From Thalassospira sp. UBA1131 (lineage in GTDB: Bacteria; Pseudomonadota; Alphaproteobacteria; Rhodospirillales; Thalassospiraceae): a DNA stretch of 14,231 nt. The stretch's first letter is position 1. Every line of letters begins with the position of its first letter. Location of the stretch: contig NZ_DCAO01000036.1 in assembly GCF_002311515.1 (NCBI RefSeq), positions 159,727 to 173,957 of the forward strand. The letters run 5' to 3'. This document shows positions 1 to 6,091 of the stretch, piece by piece. The translations under genes were made by a program, and so were the position numbers. The notes below the pieces were generated by a model that was not told the origin of the DNA, made no database searches, and saw only the letters and a program-made list of their open reading frames with translations.

Positions 1-1068
1 AAGCTTCCTGATGGTTTCAAGATCGGTCTTTATGCCATTGTCCCCGATGCCCGCCATATTGCCGTCGGGCCACAGGGGGTTGTGACCTTTGTCGGCACGC
101 GCAAGGACAAGGTGTGGTCAGTCACAGACCGCAACAAGGATCGTGTCGCCGATGAGGTCAAGGACTTCGCCCCGTCGCTTCGATTTAGCATCCCGAACGG
201 TCCGTGCTTCTCGTCGGACGGGTTCCTTTATATCGCCGAACAGAACCGTGTTCTGGTATTCCCCGCAGCCGAGTTTTTCTATGAAAGCCCGGACGTTGCC
301 GCGTTCAACGTGGTTAAGCAGGGTGATCTGATCCCACCCGCCGAGGAAAGCTATAACCACACCGCGCGTGTCTGCAAAATCGGCCCGGATGGAAAGCTTT
401 ATATCTCGCTTGGTCAGCCATTCAACGTGGCGCCGGAAGACAAGCTGGATCTTTATCGCGAGTGGGGAATTGGTGGCATCATCCGCATCAATACCGATGG
501 CACCGGCCGCGAAGTCTACACATACGGGGTGCGCAACTCCGTCGGGCATGACTTCCATCCGGAAACCGGTGAACTGTGGTGGACCGATAACCAGGTCGAT
601 GGCATGGGCGATGATATCCCGCCCGGCGAAATCAACCGCCAAACGGCTGCCGGACAGCATTTCGGTTTTCCGTGGTATGGCGGCGGTGATGTCCGCACCA
701 ATGAATATGCCGGTCAGGAGGTGCCGTATGATGTGGTCATGCCTGCGGTTGAAACCGTGGCCCATGCCGCCGACCTTGGCATGAGCTTCTATACCGGCAA
801 CATGTTCCCCGCCAAATACAAGAACGCGATCTTTTCGGCCCAGCACGGATCGTGGAACCGCACAACCCCGGTGGGCGCGCGGGTGATGGTGACCTTCATT
901 GACGATGAAGGCAACGCCACCATTGAACCGTTTGCCGAAGGCTGGATTGACGAGAACGAGGAATATCTTGGACGTCCGGTTGATGTTGCCCAATTGCGCG
1001 ATGGCTCGATCCTTGTTTCCGATGATCTGGCCGGTGCGCTGTATCGCATCTGGTATGAGGGCAATTGA
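1..1068 (+). CDS. PQQ-dependent sugar (sorbosone) dehydrogenase family protein, 5' truncated by the window
   Basis: The reading frame is open from base 1 (KLPDGFKIGLYA...) and ends at TGA 1066-1068, so the GTG at 82 is not the real start; the gene begins upstream of the window. About 355 residues are visible. The opening LPDGFKI, the repeated blade-like segments (GPDGKLYISLG, YGVRNSVGHDFHPETGELWWTDN, HGSWNRTTPVGARV) and the ending LRDGSILVSDDLAGALYRI fit the six-bladed beta-propeller fold of soluble glucose/sorbosone dehydrogenases. These family members oxidise sugars or polyols in the periplasm with PQQ and pass electrons to a cytochrome c. The N-terminal export signal lies outside the window. 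The stop codon overlaps the start of a dihaem cytochrome c gene, which supports an electron-transfer pair. The substrate cannot be read from the sequence, and some family members have no proven dehydrogenase activity. Confidence 0.88.
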   Translation, partial: KLPDGFKIGLYAIVPDARHIAVGPQGVVTFVGTRKDKVWSVTDRNKDRVADEVKDFAPSLRFSIPNGPCFSSDGFLYIAEQNRVLVFPAAEFFYESPDVAAFNVVKQGDLIPPAEESYNHTARVCKIGPDGKLYISLGQPFNVAPEDKLDLYREWGIGGIIRINTDGTGREVYTYGVRNSVGHDFHPETGELWWTDNQVDGMGDDIPPGEINRQTAAGQHFGFPWYGGGDVRTNEYAGQEVPYDVVMPAVETVAHAADLGMSFYTGNMFPAKYKNAIFSAQHGSWNRTTPVGARVMVTFIDDEGNATIEPFAEGWIDENEEYLGRPVDVAQLRDGSILVSDDLAGALYRIWYEGN

Positions 1069-1679
1069 TGCGCAGATTTTTGATCGCACTCCTCGGCGGG
1101 CTTTTGTCCGCCGGGGGCGTATCCAATGTGGCGGCCCAAGGCACGCCCACGCGAGATGCCGAGGCGCTTCAGGATGGCCGGAAGGTTGCCGGAATGTGTC
1201 GCACCTGTCACGGGCTTGATGGTCTGGCACGCATTCCGATTGCGCCGCATATCGGCGGCGAGCCGGTCGATTATCTGATCGCCCAGCTAAACGCCTTCAA
1301 GACCGGCGAACGTGAACATGAAATGATGACCGTGGTGGCAAGCGGCCTGTCTGATGATCAGATCAGCAAGGTTGCGCTTTGGTTCAGCCATTTCGAGGTA
1401 TCAGGCACCCTACCCGCCGACACATCCGAGGATGATGCACCCGAACTTTGCGTTGGCTGTCATGGTGCGAATGGCATTTCAACACTGGAAGACGCCCCCA
1501 ATCTGGCGGGCGAAACCAACATATATATCGAAACGCAACTCAAGGCTTTTCTCACCGGCAAGCGGGTTCATGACGTCATGACACCGATTGCCAAGGACCT
1601 GACGGATGCGGAGATGCAGGCCGCGGCAGACTGGTATAGCAATATCGCGATTGAAATTTCCGAGCCGCCCGGCAAGTAA
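1068..1679 (+). CDS. Secreted dihaem cytochrome c (c4/c553 type), probable electron acceptor of the upstream dehydrogenase
   Basis: This 203-residue protein has an N-terminal signal peptide (MRRFLIALLGGLL... ending near VAAQ, residues 1-24). Two haem c motifs follow, CRTCH (44-48) and CVGCH (128-132), so it is two tandem cytochrome c domains. Each domain repeats the pattern haem motif - QL(N/K)AF(K/L)TGxRxH - MMT or VMT. M86/M87 and M171 are therefore likely sixth haem ligands. This matches cytochrome c4-like electron carriers of the periplasm. ATG 1068 overlaps the preceding stop as TGATG, which suggests translational coupling. A TTG three bases upstream would add one residue and is less likely. 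The pairing with the sugar dehydrogenase is inferred from position and from the known need of these quinoproteins for a cytochrome acceptor. Confidence 0.92.
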   Translation: MRRFLIALLGGLLSAGGVSNVAAQGTPTRDAEALQDGRKVAGMCRTCHGLDGLARIPIAPHIGGEPVDYLIAQLNAFKTGEREHEMMTVVASGLSDDQISKVALWFSHFEVSGTLPADTSEDDAPELCVGCHGANGISTLEDAPNLAGETNIYIETQLKAFLTGKRVHDVMTPIAKDLTDAEMQAAADWYSNIAIEISEPPGK

Positions 1680-1687
1680 TCCGGGCG
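1666..1687 (+). terminator. Possible weak terminator hairpin at the end of the cytochrome gene
   Basis: CGCCCGG (1666-1672) and CCGGGCG (1681-1687) form a perfect 7-bp GC-rich stem with an 8-base loop that contains the stop codon. Only three T follow (ATTTG), so the U-tract is poor. The position between two convergent genes, in a gap of only 26 bp, makes some termination role plausible. Confidence 0.35.
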
Positions 1688-1705
1688 ATTTGCCGATGCC
1701 TGATT

Positions 1706-3073
1706 TCAGCTTTCCGGACGCAGTGCTTCGGAAACGTTTAGGCCCACCGTAAGGGCGGCAAGTGTCTGACCACTATCCGGGTCAATGATCGGCACCGTAA
1801 TGTGCGACAGGAACGCACGGGTCGAGGCGTCATACCAAATATCGGTGATCAATGCCTTTTCACGGTTAAGGCTATCGATCATCTGAAACTGGGCTTCGTC
1901 ACTCTGATCAAAATCTGATGTCAGGTGGCTCATGCCGATGAGCTGACCATGGGTGTCAAACACGAATGCCTCTGCCACTTGTTCACCAATACTGGCCTGA
2001 AACGTGCGAAGATATTTTGATAAATCATTGCCAAGGATTTCCGTCGCGATTGCACTGGCGGCACCTTCGCGCGCCAGCGTGATCCATTCTTGATCGGTCA
2101 GACGTTTTTGATCAGCACCCTGTATTTCTGTCCCATCCAACTGGTTAAAAACATGGCCCAAAAGTTCTGGGGAACTTGCAAACTGGCGAATACCAGGCAG
2201 TTGAACATTTTCGATTGCTTCGCGTTCCCAGGTTTCCAGACGCATCGGGCGGGTTTCACAAAATTCCAGAACGGCATTGAGCTCATCAAGCAGCCGCGGG
2301 AAAGTCGCAACGTAATGTTTGGAAAAATACACAACCAGTGGCACATAGCGTTCGAATTGTACCCGGAACTTATCGGCTGTCAGTTTCAGTTCCTTGCGGG
2401 CGATTTCAAAACTGTGCTTATCCACAAGGGCATATTCGACCCGACCTGCTGCGACTTGCCCGACCAGTGACGCGATCGAAGGTACCCGCATGACATCCGT
2501 GTAACCCTGTTCGAGCAGCCATTCGGCCTCGTTCGATCCCAGTATCGCCCCGACAGTTGAAAAATCACCCGGCTTTGGCCGCCGACTGGCACGGGGATCA
2601 TCCGATTTGATTGCGGGCGACACCCACACCCATTTTTCCAGTGCCAACGGATTTGACGCCACGGCGTATTCGTCCATCGCGTCGCTGATGCGGGCCAAAA
2701 AGAACCCGTCGGCCTTGCCGGTGCGCACCATTTCGCGGTTGCGTTGGCGGGGTGCAATCGCCAGCCCATAGCCAATATCAAGCCGATCAAACACACAGTT
2801 CAGGATCGAAACCGAATATCCGCTGAGTATGCCATTCTGAAGTTCCTGATAGGGGGGGTGCAGGTTGGTCTGCAAGATCAGGAAGCCATCCTGTTCATCA
2901 AGATTGGCTTGTCCGGCTTCTGCCTGTGGCGATGCAAGATCATGTGCCTTCGCCAAGGATGCTGTCAGAAGCAGCATCACCGTTACACAACAACAGAACA
3001 CCGCCATTTCAAACGGGTGCAAGAAGCCTTTGCAATCTTTCTCGTTATTGGCGTTTCCACACCGGCGCAACAT
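1706..3073 (-). CDS. Secreted solute-binding (SBP_bac_3-like) protein fused to a C-terminal PDC/Cache-like sensor domain
   Basis: The protein has 455 residues. A hydrophobic stretch (about 24-41) ending in AKA looks like a signal peptide. Residues 65-275 resemble the type 3 periplasmic amino-acid-binding fold: LQTNLHPPYQE, SGYSVSILNCVFDRL, GKADGFFLARISDAMDEYAVASNPL, VGAILGSNEAEWLL and AAGRVEYALVDKHS follow the usual order. A helical linker (300-362) leads to residues 365-450 (EAFVFDTHGQLIGMSHLTSDF, then ITVPIIDPDSGQTLAALTVGLNV). These match the PDC/Cache-type sensor domains often found alone in alphaproteobacteria. ATG 3073 was chosen because AGGTGG lies 9 bases upstream; GTG 3079 and ATG 3007 are alternatives. 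There is no transmembrane helix, kinase, GGDEF or methyl-accepting domain after the sensor. It follows the DUF2889 gene on the same strand after 80 bp. Ligand and output are unknown. Confidence 0.8.
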   Translation of the reverse strand: MLRRCGNANNEKDCKGFLHPFEMAVFCCCVTVMLLLTASLAKAHDLASPQAEAGQANLDEQDGFLILQTNLHPPYQELQNGILSGYSVSILNCVFDRLDIGYGLAIAPRQRNREMVRTGKADGFFLARISDAMDEYAVASNPLALEKWVWVSPAIKSDDPRASRRPKPGDFSTVGAILGSNEAEWLLEQGYTDVMRVPSIASLVGQVAAGRVEYALVDKHSFEIARKELKLTADKFRVQFERYVPLVVYFSKHYVATFPRLLDELNAVLEFCETRPMRLETWEREAIENVQLPGIRQFASSPELLGHVFNQLDGTEIQGADQKRLTDQEWITLAREGAASAIATEILGNDLSKYLRTFQASIGEQVAEAFVFDTHGQLIGMSHLTSDFDQSDEAQFQMIDSLNREKALITDIWYDASTRAFLSHITVPIIDPDSGQTLAALTVGLNVSEALRPES

Positions 3074-3153
3074 GAACACACGCCACCTGACAATTACACG
3101 TTACGGACCATTTGGATATTGGACCCCGCAGATGCACTTGCAAGACGCCCCGG

Positions 3154-3723
3154 TTAATCGTCACCGGTATAGAGTTCCGGGGATATCCGTTTGACGGCGG
3201 GCCCGTCACTGCGCCAGCCATGGCAGGTGTTGATCAAGGGATTGCGTCGTGGCGGTTTTTCATCGTTTTCATCCCGTGCCTGCAGGGATTCCTTGGCAAG
3301 GATCGGGAAAACTGTCTGAAACGCCGTGGTCGCAACCGGGCCCATCAATTCATTCAGATGCGTACAGCCATGAACGCCCCCTACCCGGTCGCGGATCTGT
3401 TTGCGCAGGCCCGGGCCAAGCTTCAAACCAACCAGCTTTTCGTAATTCGGGGCAATCGCATCGCAGGCCGAAAACGGGGCATAGTCGGTCACCGCCTCGA
3501 CTTCGCGAATCACAAGATCATCGCCAATGGTAACGCGTATCCACATCCCGTGGACCGGCTCGCCAGCGGGGATTTCACCACGATCATGATTGGAAAAACC
3601 ATAGGTTTTGACATCGGTGATGTGGCCTTCGATATCCCAAAGGCCGTCTTTGCGCCGGAACCCCTGACAGGTCACCGTGCGGGTATGGATGTGTTCGCGT
3701 TCTGCGGGGTGGGACAGTGGCAT
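3154..3723 (-). CDS. DUF2889 family protein
   Basis: This 189-residue soluble protein has no signal peptide or membrane segment. I recognise DUF2889 from conserved blocks in order: HTRTVTCQGFRRKDGLWDIE (13-32), TDVKTYGF, DRGEIPAGEPVHGMWIRVTI (48-67), YAPFSACDAI (81-90), then GCTHLNELMGPVATTAFQT (119-137). The function of the family is not established. The conserved His, Cys and Asp residues (H58, C87, C120, H122) could be catalytic or metal-binding, which is inference. The start ATG 3723 has a strong AGGAGA ribosome binding site seven bases upstream. A perfect 7-2-7 inverted repeat lies directly upstream and overlaps the predicted -10, so the gene is probably under a dedicated repressor. Such operators in proteobacteria suggest a link to acyl-CoA or branched-chain amino acid breakdown. 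Confidence 0.85.
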   Translation of the reverse strand: MPLSHPAEREHIHTRTVTCQGFRRKDGLWDIEGHITDVKTYGFSNHDRGEIPAGEPVHGMWIRVTIGDDLVIREVEAVTDYAPFSACDAIAPNYEKLVGLKLGPGLRKQIRDRVGGVHGCTHLNELMGPVATTAFQTVFPILAKESLQARDENDEKPPRRNPLINTCHGWRSDGPAVKRISPELYTGDD

Positions 3724-3735
3724 CGGAATTTCTCC

Positions 3736-3751
3736 TTTACGTAAACGTAAA
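3736..3751 (-). promoter_or_regulatory. Perfect inverted-repeat operator TTTACGT-AA-ACGTAAA
   Basis: TTTACGT (3736-3742), AA, ACGTAAA (3745-3751): both 7-base arms match exactly. It lies 12 bases upstream of the DUF2889 start codon, just before the ribosome binding site, and covers the predicted -10 element. The sequence is very like the operators I recall for LiuR-type MerR-family regulators of leucine/isovalerate and fatty acid degradation. That identity is from memory and is not tested. Overlap with the -10 suggests repression. Confidence 0.7.
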
Positions 3752-3774
3752 GACGTTCACCTGCATGCTGTCAA
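3746..3774 (-). promoter_or_regulatory. Predicted sigma-70 promoter of the DUF2889 gene
   Basis: Read on the minus strand, a consensus -35 TTGACA (3769-3774) is followed by a 17-base spacer and TTTACG (3746-3751) as a weak -10. The -10 lies inside the palindromic operator. A transcript would start close to the ribosome binding site, giving a very short leader. Confidence 0.5.
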
Positions 3775-3834
3775 GTCGCAAACGCATTTTCCGTCATCCC
3801 TCCGCCCAAACCTGGCGGCGAAAGACGGTCACCG

Positions 3835-3850
3835 GAATTTCGGGAAATTC
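3835..3850. repeat. Inverted repeat GAATTTC-GG-GAAATTC
   Basis: Two exact 7-base arms (3835-3841 and 3844-3850) flank a 2-base centre. It lies in the gap between the CBS and DUF2889 genes, about 110 bp upstream of the DUF2889 start. It has the geometry of a dimeric regulator site, but no partner or promoter element is evident next to it. Confidence 0.4.
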
Positions 3851-3872
3851 ATCGTAATTCTTCACGGCCACA

Positions 3873-3900
3873 GGCCTGACGGGGAATTCCCCATCAGGCC
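3873..3900 (-). terminator. Long hairpin downstream of the CBS gene (terminator or mRNA 3'-end structure)
   Basis: The outer arms GGCCTGA (3873-3879) and TCAGGCC (3894-3900) and the inner palindrome GGGGAATTCCCC (3881-3892) give a 12-bp stem with an AAUU loop. The single imperfect position (3880/3893) is a C/A mismatch on the plus strand but a U-G wobble in minus-strand RNA, so the structure is better in the CBS transcript. It begins 34 bases after the CBS stop codon. No U-tract follows on either strand, so it is not a textbook intrinsic terminator and may instead protect the 3' end. Confidence 0.45.
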
Positions 3901-3934
3901 GATGCCATATGCTGCTTCCAGAAAACCGGTGACT

Positions 3935-4384
3935 TCAGGCCACGCCGTAGTCTGAGCCGAAGATGAACTTTTCGCGTTCCCGTACATCTTCTTCGAGTTG
4001 GCGTTTGACCACATTAAACAGGTCACGGATCGACACCATGCCAACAACCTTGTCGCCATCGACAACCGGCAGGTGGCGGTATCGCCGTGCACTCATCAGA
4101 TCAAGCGCACTCATGGCAGAATCGTTCGGGCCAAGCGTATCAGGATCAGCGGTCATGACTTTGGAAAGCGGCACAGATGCCGCATCCAGCCCCTTTGCCA
4201 CCACGCGGTTAACAAGGTCACGCTCGGTAAAAATTCCAGCCAGTCTGGCGTTGTTATCAACGATGATGACAGCGCCAATCTTGCGCTCTGCCATCATGGT
4301 GACGGCGTCCATCACGGAATCGGCGGGGTTGAGTGTCGCGATGGATTGTTCCTGGACCACACCCGGTACAATTTTCGTATCCAT
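3935..4384 (-). CDS. Two-CBS-domain protein
   Basis: The protein has 149 residues and almost all of it is a CBS pair. CBS1 (about 8-66) contains TLNPADSVMDAVTMMAERKI, GAVIIVDNNARLAGIFTERDL. CBS2 (about 74-132) contains MTADPDTLGPNDSAMSALDLM, RRYRHLPVVDGDKVVGMVSI. The C-terminus ends in FIFGSDYGVA, a tail typical of stand-alone alphaproteobacterial CBS proteins. CBS pairs bind adenine nucleotides and regulate a partner; the partner is not evident here. ATG 4384 was preferred over the longer start at 4462 because AGAGAGA lies just upstream and homologues begin directly before the first CBS motif. The gene is separated from the CorB-type gene by about 250 bp containing palindromes, so it is probably transcribed on its own. 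Confidence 0.9.
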   Translation of the reverse strand: MDTKIVPGVVQEQSIATLNPADSVMDAVTMMAERKIGAVIIVDNNARLAGIFTERDLVNRVVAKGLDAASVPLSKVMTADPDTLGPNDSAMSALDLMSARRYRHLPVVDGDKVVGMVSIRDLFNVVKRQLEEDVREREKFIFGSDYGVA

Positions 4385-4443
4385 GCATCTCTCTCTGCAG
4401 GTTGCTGTTGCCACATGCCCAAACCCGATCAGATCATCTGGTT

Positions 4444-4495
4444 TCACACTGACTGACGTCACATAGAAATGACGTCACTGGATGACACAGTGTGA
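4444..4495. promoter_or_regulatory. Palindrome cluster upstream of the CBS gene: two TGACGTCA sites inside a TCACACTG/CAGTGTGA inverted repeat
   Basis: TGACGTCA occurs exactly at 4454-4461 and again at 4470-4477, 16 bp apart, each a perfect 8-bp palindrome. TCACACTG (4444-4451) and CAGTGTGA (4488-4495) are exact inverse complements surrounding them. The cluster lies 60-111 bp upstream of the CBS start codon, in the position of a promoter. A TCTATG between the two inner sites could act as a minus-strand -10, but I see no convincing -35. The binding protein is unknown. Confidence 0.5.
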
Positions 4496-4599
4496 CGGGC
4501 CCTTATTTGCAAGTGGCCCTGCAATCCTTTGGGTCAAGACCCTGAAACAAGAGTTTAACCCATAAGTAGATAAAGCTGAAATTTTTTACGCTATAGTGG

Positions 4600-4628
4600 T
4601 TTGTCGGCAACACACCGACAAATCGGTG
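4600..4628 (-). other. Two overlapping, mutually exclusive hairpins downstream of the CorB-type gene
   Basis: TTTGTCGG (4600-4607) pairs with CCGACAAA (4615-4622) around a 7-base loop. CACCGA (4613-4618) pairs with TCGGTG (4623-4628) around CAAA. The two share bases, so only one can form at a time. They start 10 bases after the CorB stop codon on the minus strand. No U-run follows, so intrinsic termination is uncertain. The rest of the gap up to the CBS promoter region holds nothing I can name. Confidence 0.35.
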
Positions 4629-4637
4629 AGACAGGTT

Positions 4638-5912
4638 TTATTCCTGTTCTTCCCCGGCCGGATCCGTCACCGCACGCAGACGTACACGGGTGATCTGGTT
4701 GCGAATACGCCGCAGCACTTCAAACTCAAAGCCATGGAAGCGGAACTGTTGCCCGACATCGGGAATACGGCGGGTTTCATACAGCAAAAGACCGGCCACG
4801 GTGGCTGCTTCTTCATCAGGCAGACGCCAGCCGAAGCGACGGTTCAGGTCGCGAATGGTGACATCGCCGCGCACAATGACCGATCCGTCGGCCTGCGGCT
4901 GGACACCAACCACTTCGACGTCGGTTTCATCGGCAATATCGCCAACGATTTCTTCCAGAATGTCTTCAAGCGACACAACGCCTTCGAACGCGCCATATTC
5001 GTCAACGACGATGGCAAAATGTTCGTGCCGTTCCTTGAACGCCTTGAGCTGGTCGGCAAGGGTTGTTGAATCCGGGATAAACCAGGGTTCGGAACTCAGT
5101 TCGCGGACATCCTCGGCGCTGGCGGGCTTGGCCCCGCGCACAATCGCCTTGAGAACTTCACGCGCATGCAGAACGCCGACAATGTTGTCCGGGTCCTTTT
5201 CGTAGATCGGAATACGGGTGTGCGGACTTGCCAGAACCGTATCAAGGATTTCTTCCATCGGGCGGGAAATGTCGATCATTTGCACCTTGCGACGGTGCAC
5301 CATGATTTCCCAAACACCGACATCTTCAAGATCAAGCACCCCGTGCAACATCGTGCGTTCCGCATGATGGTTACCCACAACCACGTCATCGGCATGCAGT
5401 TCGATGGCACCACGCAATTCGCGTTCGCTATCAAGACCGGGGCCCTCGCCACTGCCAAACAGGCGCAGGGTCGCCTGCACCAGAACCTGAATGGTCTGGG
5501 TGATCGGGGCGAACAGCACGACAAGGATGCTCATCGGGCGTGCGACCCGCAACGCCATGGTATCGGCATGCTGAAGCGCGTAGGTCTTTGGCAGAATTTC
5601 CGAGAAAATCAGAACAAGCGCGGTCATCACCGCCGTCGCATACACGACACCGTTTTCACCAAACAGTTCGATCATCACCGATGTTGCAAGGGCAGAGGCC
5701 AGAATGTTGACCATGTTGTTGCCAAGCAGGATCGCGCCCAGCAACCGTTCCTGATACCGCCGCAACCTGTTGACGATTGCGGCCCGAATGTCACCATCCT
5801 GTTCCTTGTGATGCATGACCGGACGCGACGCCGCCGTCAGCGCGGTTTCCGAGCCAGAAAAGAATGCCGAAAGCATCAGCAGCAAAAAAATCACGACAAT
5901 CGTGATCGTCAT
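4638..5912 (-). CDS. CorB/CNNM-family (HlyC/CorC-type) membrane protein, DUF21-CBS pair-CorC_HlyC
   Basis: The 424-residue length is typical of the CorB (YfjD) branch rather than short CorC. Residues 1-150 are the DUF21 transmembrane domain, with helices near 3-18, 57-80, 89-105 and 125-147 and the family motifs FFSGSETAL (17-25) and SEILPKT (104-110). A CBS pair follows (about 205-325; TRIPIYEKDPDNIVGVLHAREVL and FAIVVDEYGAFEGVVSLEDI patterns), then the C-terminal CorC_HlyC domain (338-415). Family members are inner-membrane proteins linked to Mg2+ efflux and resistance; the old 'haemolysin' label is misleading. GGAG lies 10 bases before ATG 5912. The gene follows aroB on the same strand after 179 bp, in a gap with its own promoter-like elements, so cotranscription with aroB is optional. 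Confidence 0.93.
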   Translation of the reverse strand: MTITIVVIFLLLMLSAFFSGSETALTAASRPVMHHKEQDGDIRAAIVNRLRRYQERLLGAILLGNNMVNILASALATSVMIELFGENGVVYATAVMTALVLIFSEILPKTYALQHADTMALRVARPMSILVVLFAPITQTIQVLVQATLRLFGSGEGPGLDSERELRGAIELHADDVVVGNHHAERTMLHGVLDLEDVGVWEIMVHRRKVQMIDISRPMEEILDTVLASPHTRIPIYEKDPDNIVGVLHAREVLKAIVRGAKPASAEDVRELSSEPWFIPDSTTLADQLKAFKERHEHFAIVVDEYGAFEGVVSLEDILEEIVGDIADETDVEVVGVQPQADGSVIVRGDVTIRDLNRRFGWRLPDEEAATVAGLLLYETRRIPDVGQQFRFHGFEFEVLRRIRNQITRVRLRAVTDPAGEEQE

Positions 5913-5940
5913 TCAGGGCCGTCTCCAAGCGGTGATTGCA

Positions 5941-5971
5941 ACAGAGCAAGTTTGTTCTGTGTTCATCTATA
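5941..5971 (-). promoter_or_regulatory. Possible promoter -10 and imperfect palindrome before the CorB-type gene
   Basis: On the minus strand a TATAGA (5966-5971) could serve as a -10; an upstream TTGTTT is 15 bases away, which is short. Directly downstream, 5941-5960 reads ACAGAGCAA-GT-TTGTTCTGT, a 9-2-9 inverted repeat with one mismatch, at the expected transcription start. A second small repeat, GTTAA-ACAAG-TTAAC, lies at 5984-5998. This could be an operator or a leader hairpin for the membrane protein gene. I see no other gene in the aroB-corB gap (5913-6091). Confidence 0.3.
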
Positions 5972-6091
5972 AGGTCAAATGCCGTTAAACAAGTTAACAA
6001 CAACACATTGGCGGCAAAGTCACCACCGCGAAGTGATCGCCACCATGCACGTCCGTCGACCCACACGCATTGTGGATCAGAATAATCTTGA

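Noticed and set aside
118..1230. A 370-codon open frame on the minus strand opposite the dehydrogenase and cytochrome genes
   Set aside because: It lies antisense to two genes with clear family motifs and its translation shows no family features; it is a by-product of GC-rich codon use.
3112..3744. A 210-codon open frame on the plus strand opposite the DUF2889 gene
   Set aside because: The DUF2889 frame has conserved blocks, a strong ribosome binding site and a promoter; the plus-strand frame has none.
4384..4462. A 26-residue N-terminal extension of the CBS protein starting at 4462
   Set aside because: The extension reaches into the palindrome cluster, does not resemble a domain, and the internal ATG at 4384 has a better ribosome binding site.
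5166..5972. A 268-codon open frame on the plus strand opposite the CorB-type gene
   Set aside because: The minus-strand gene is unambiguous, and this translation has a His/Arg/Gln-rich composition typical of antisense shadows.
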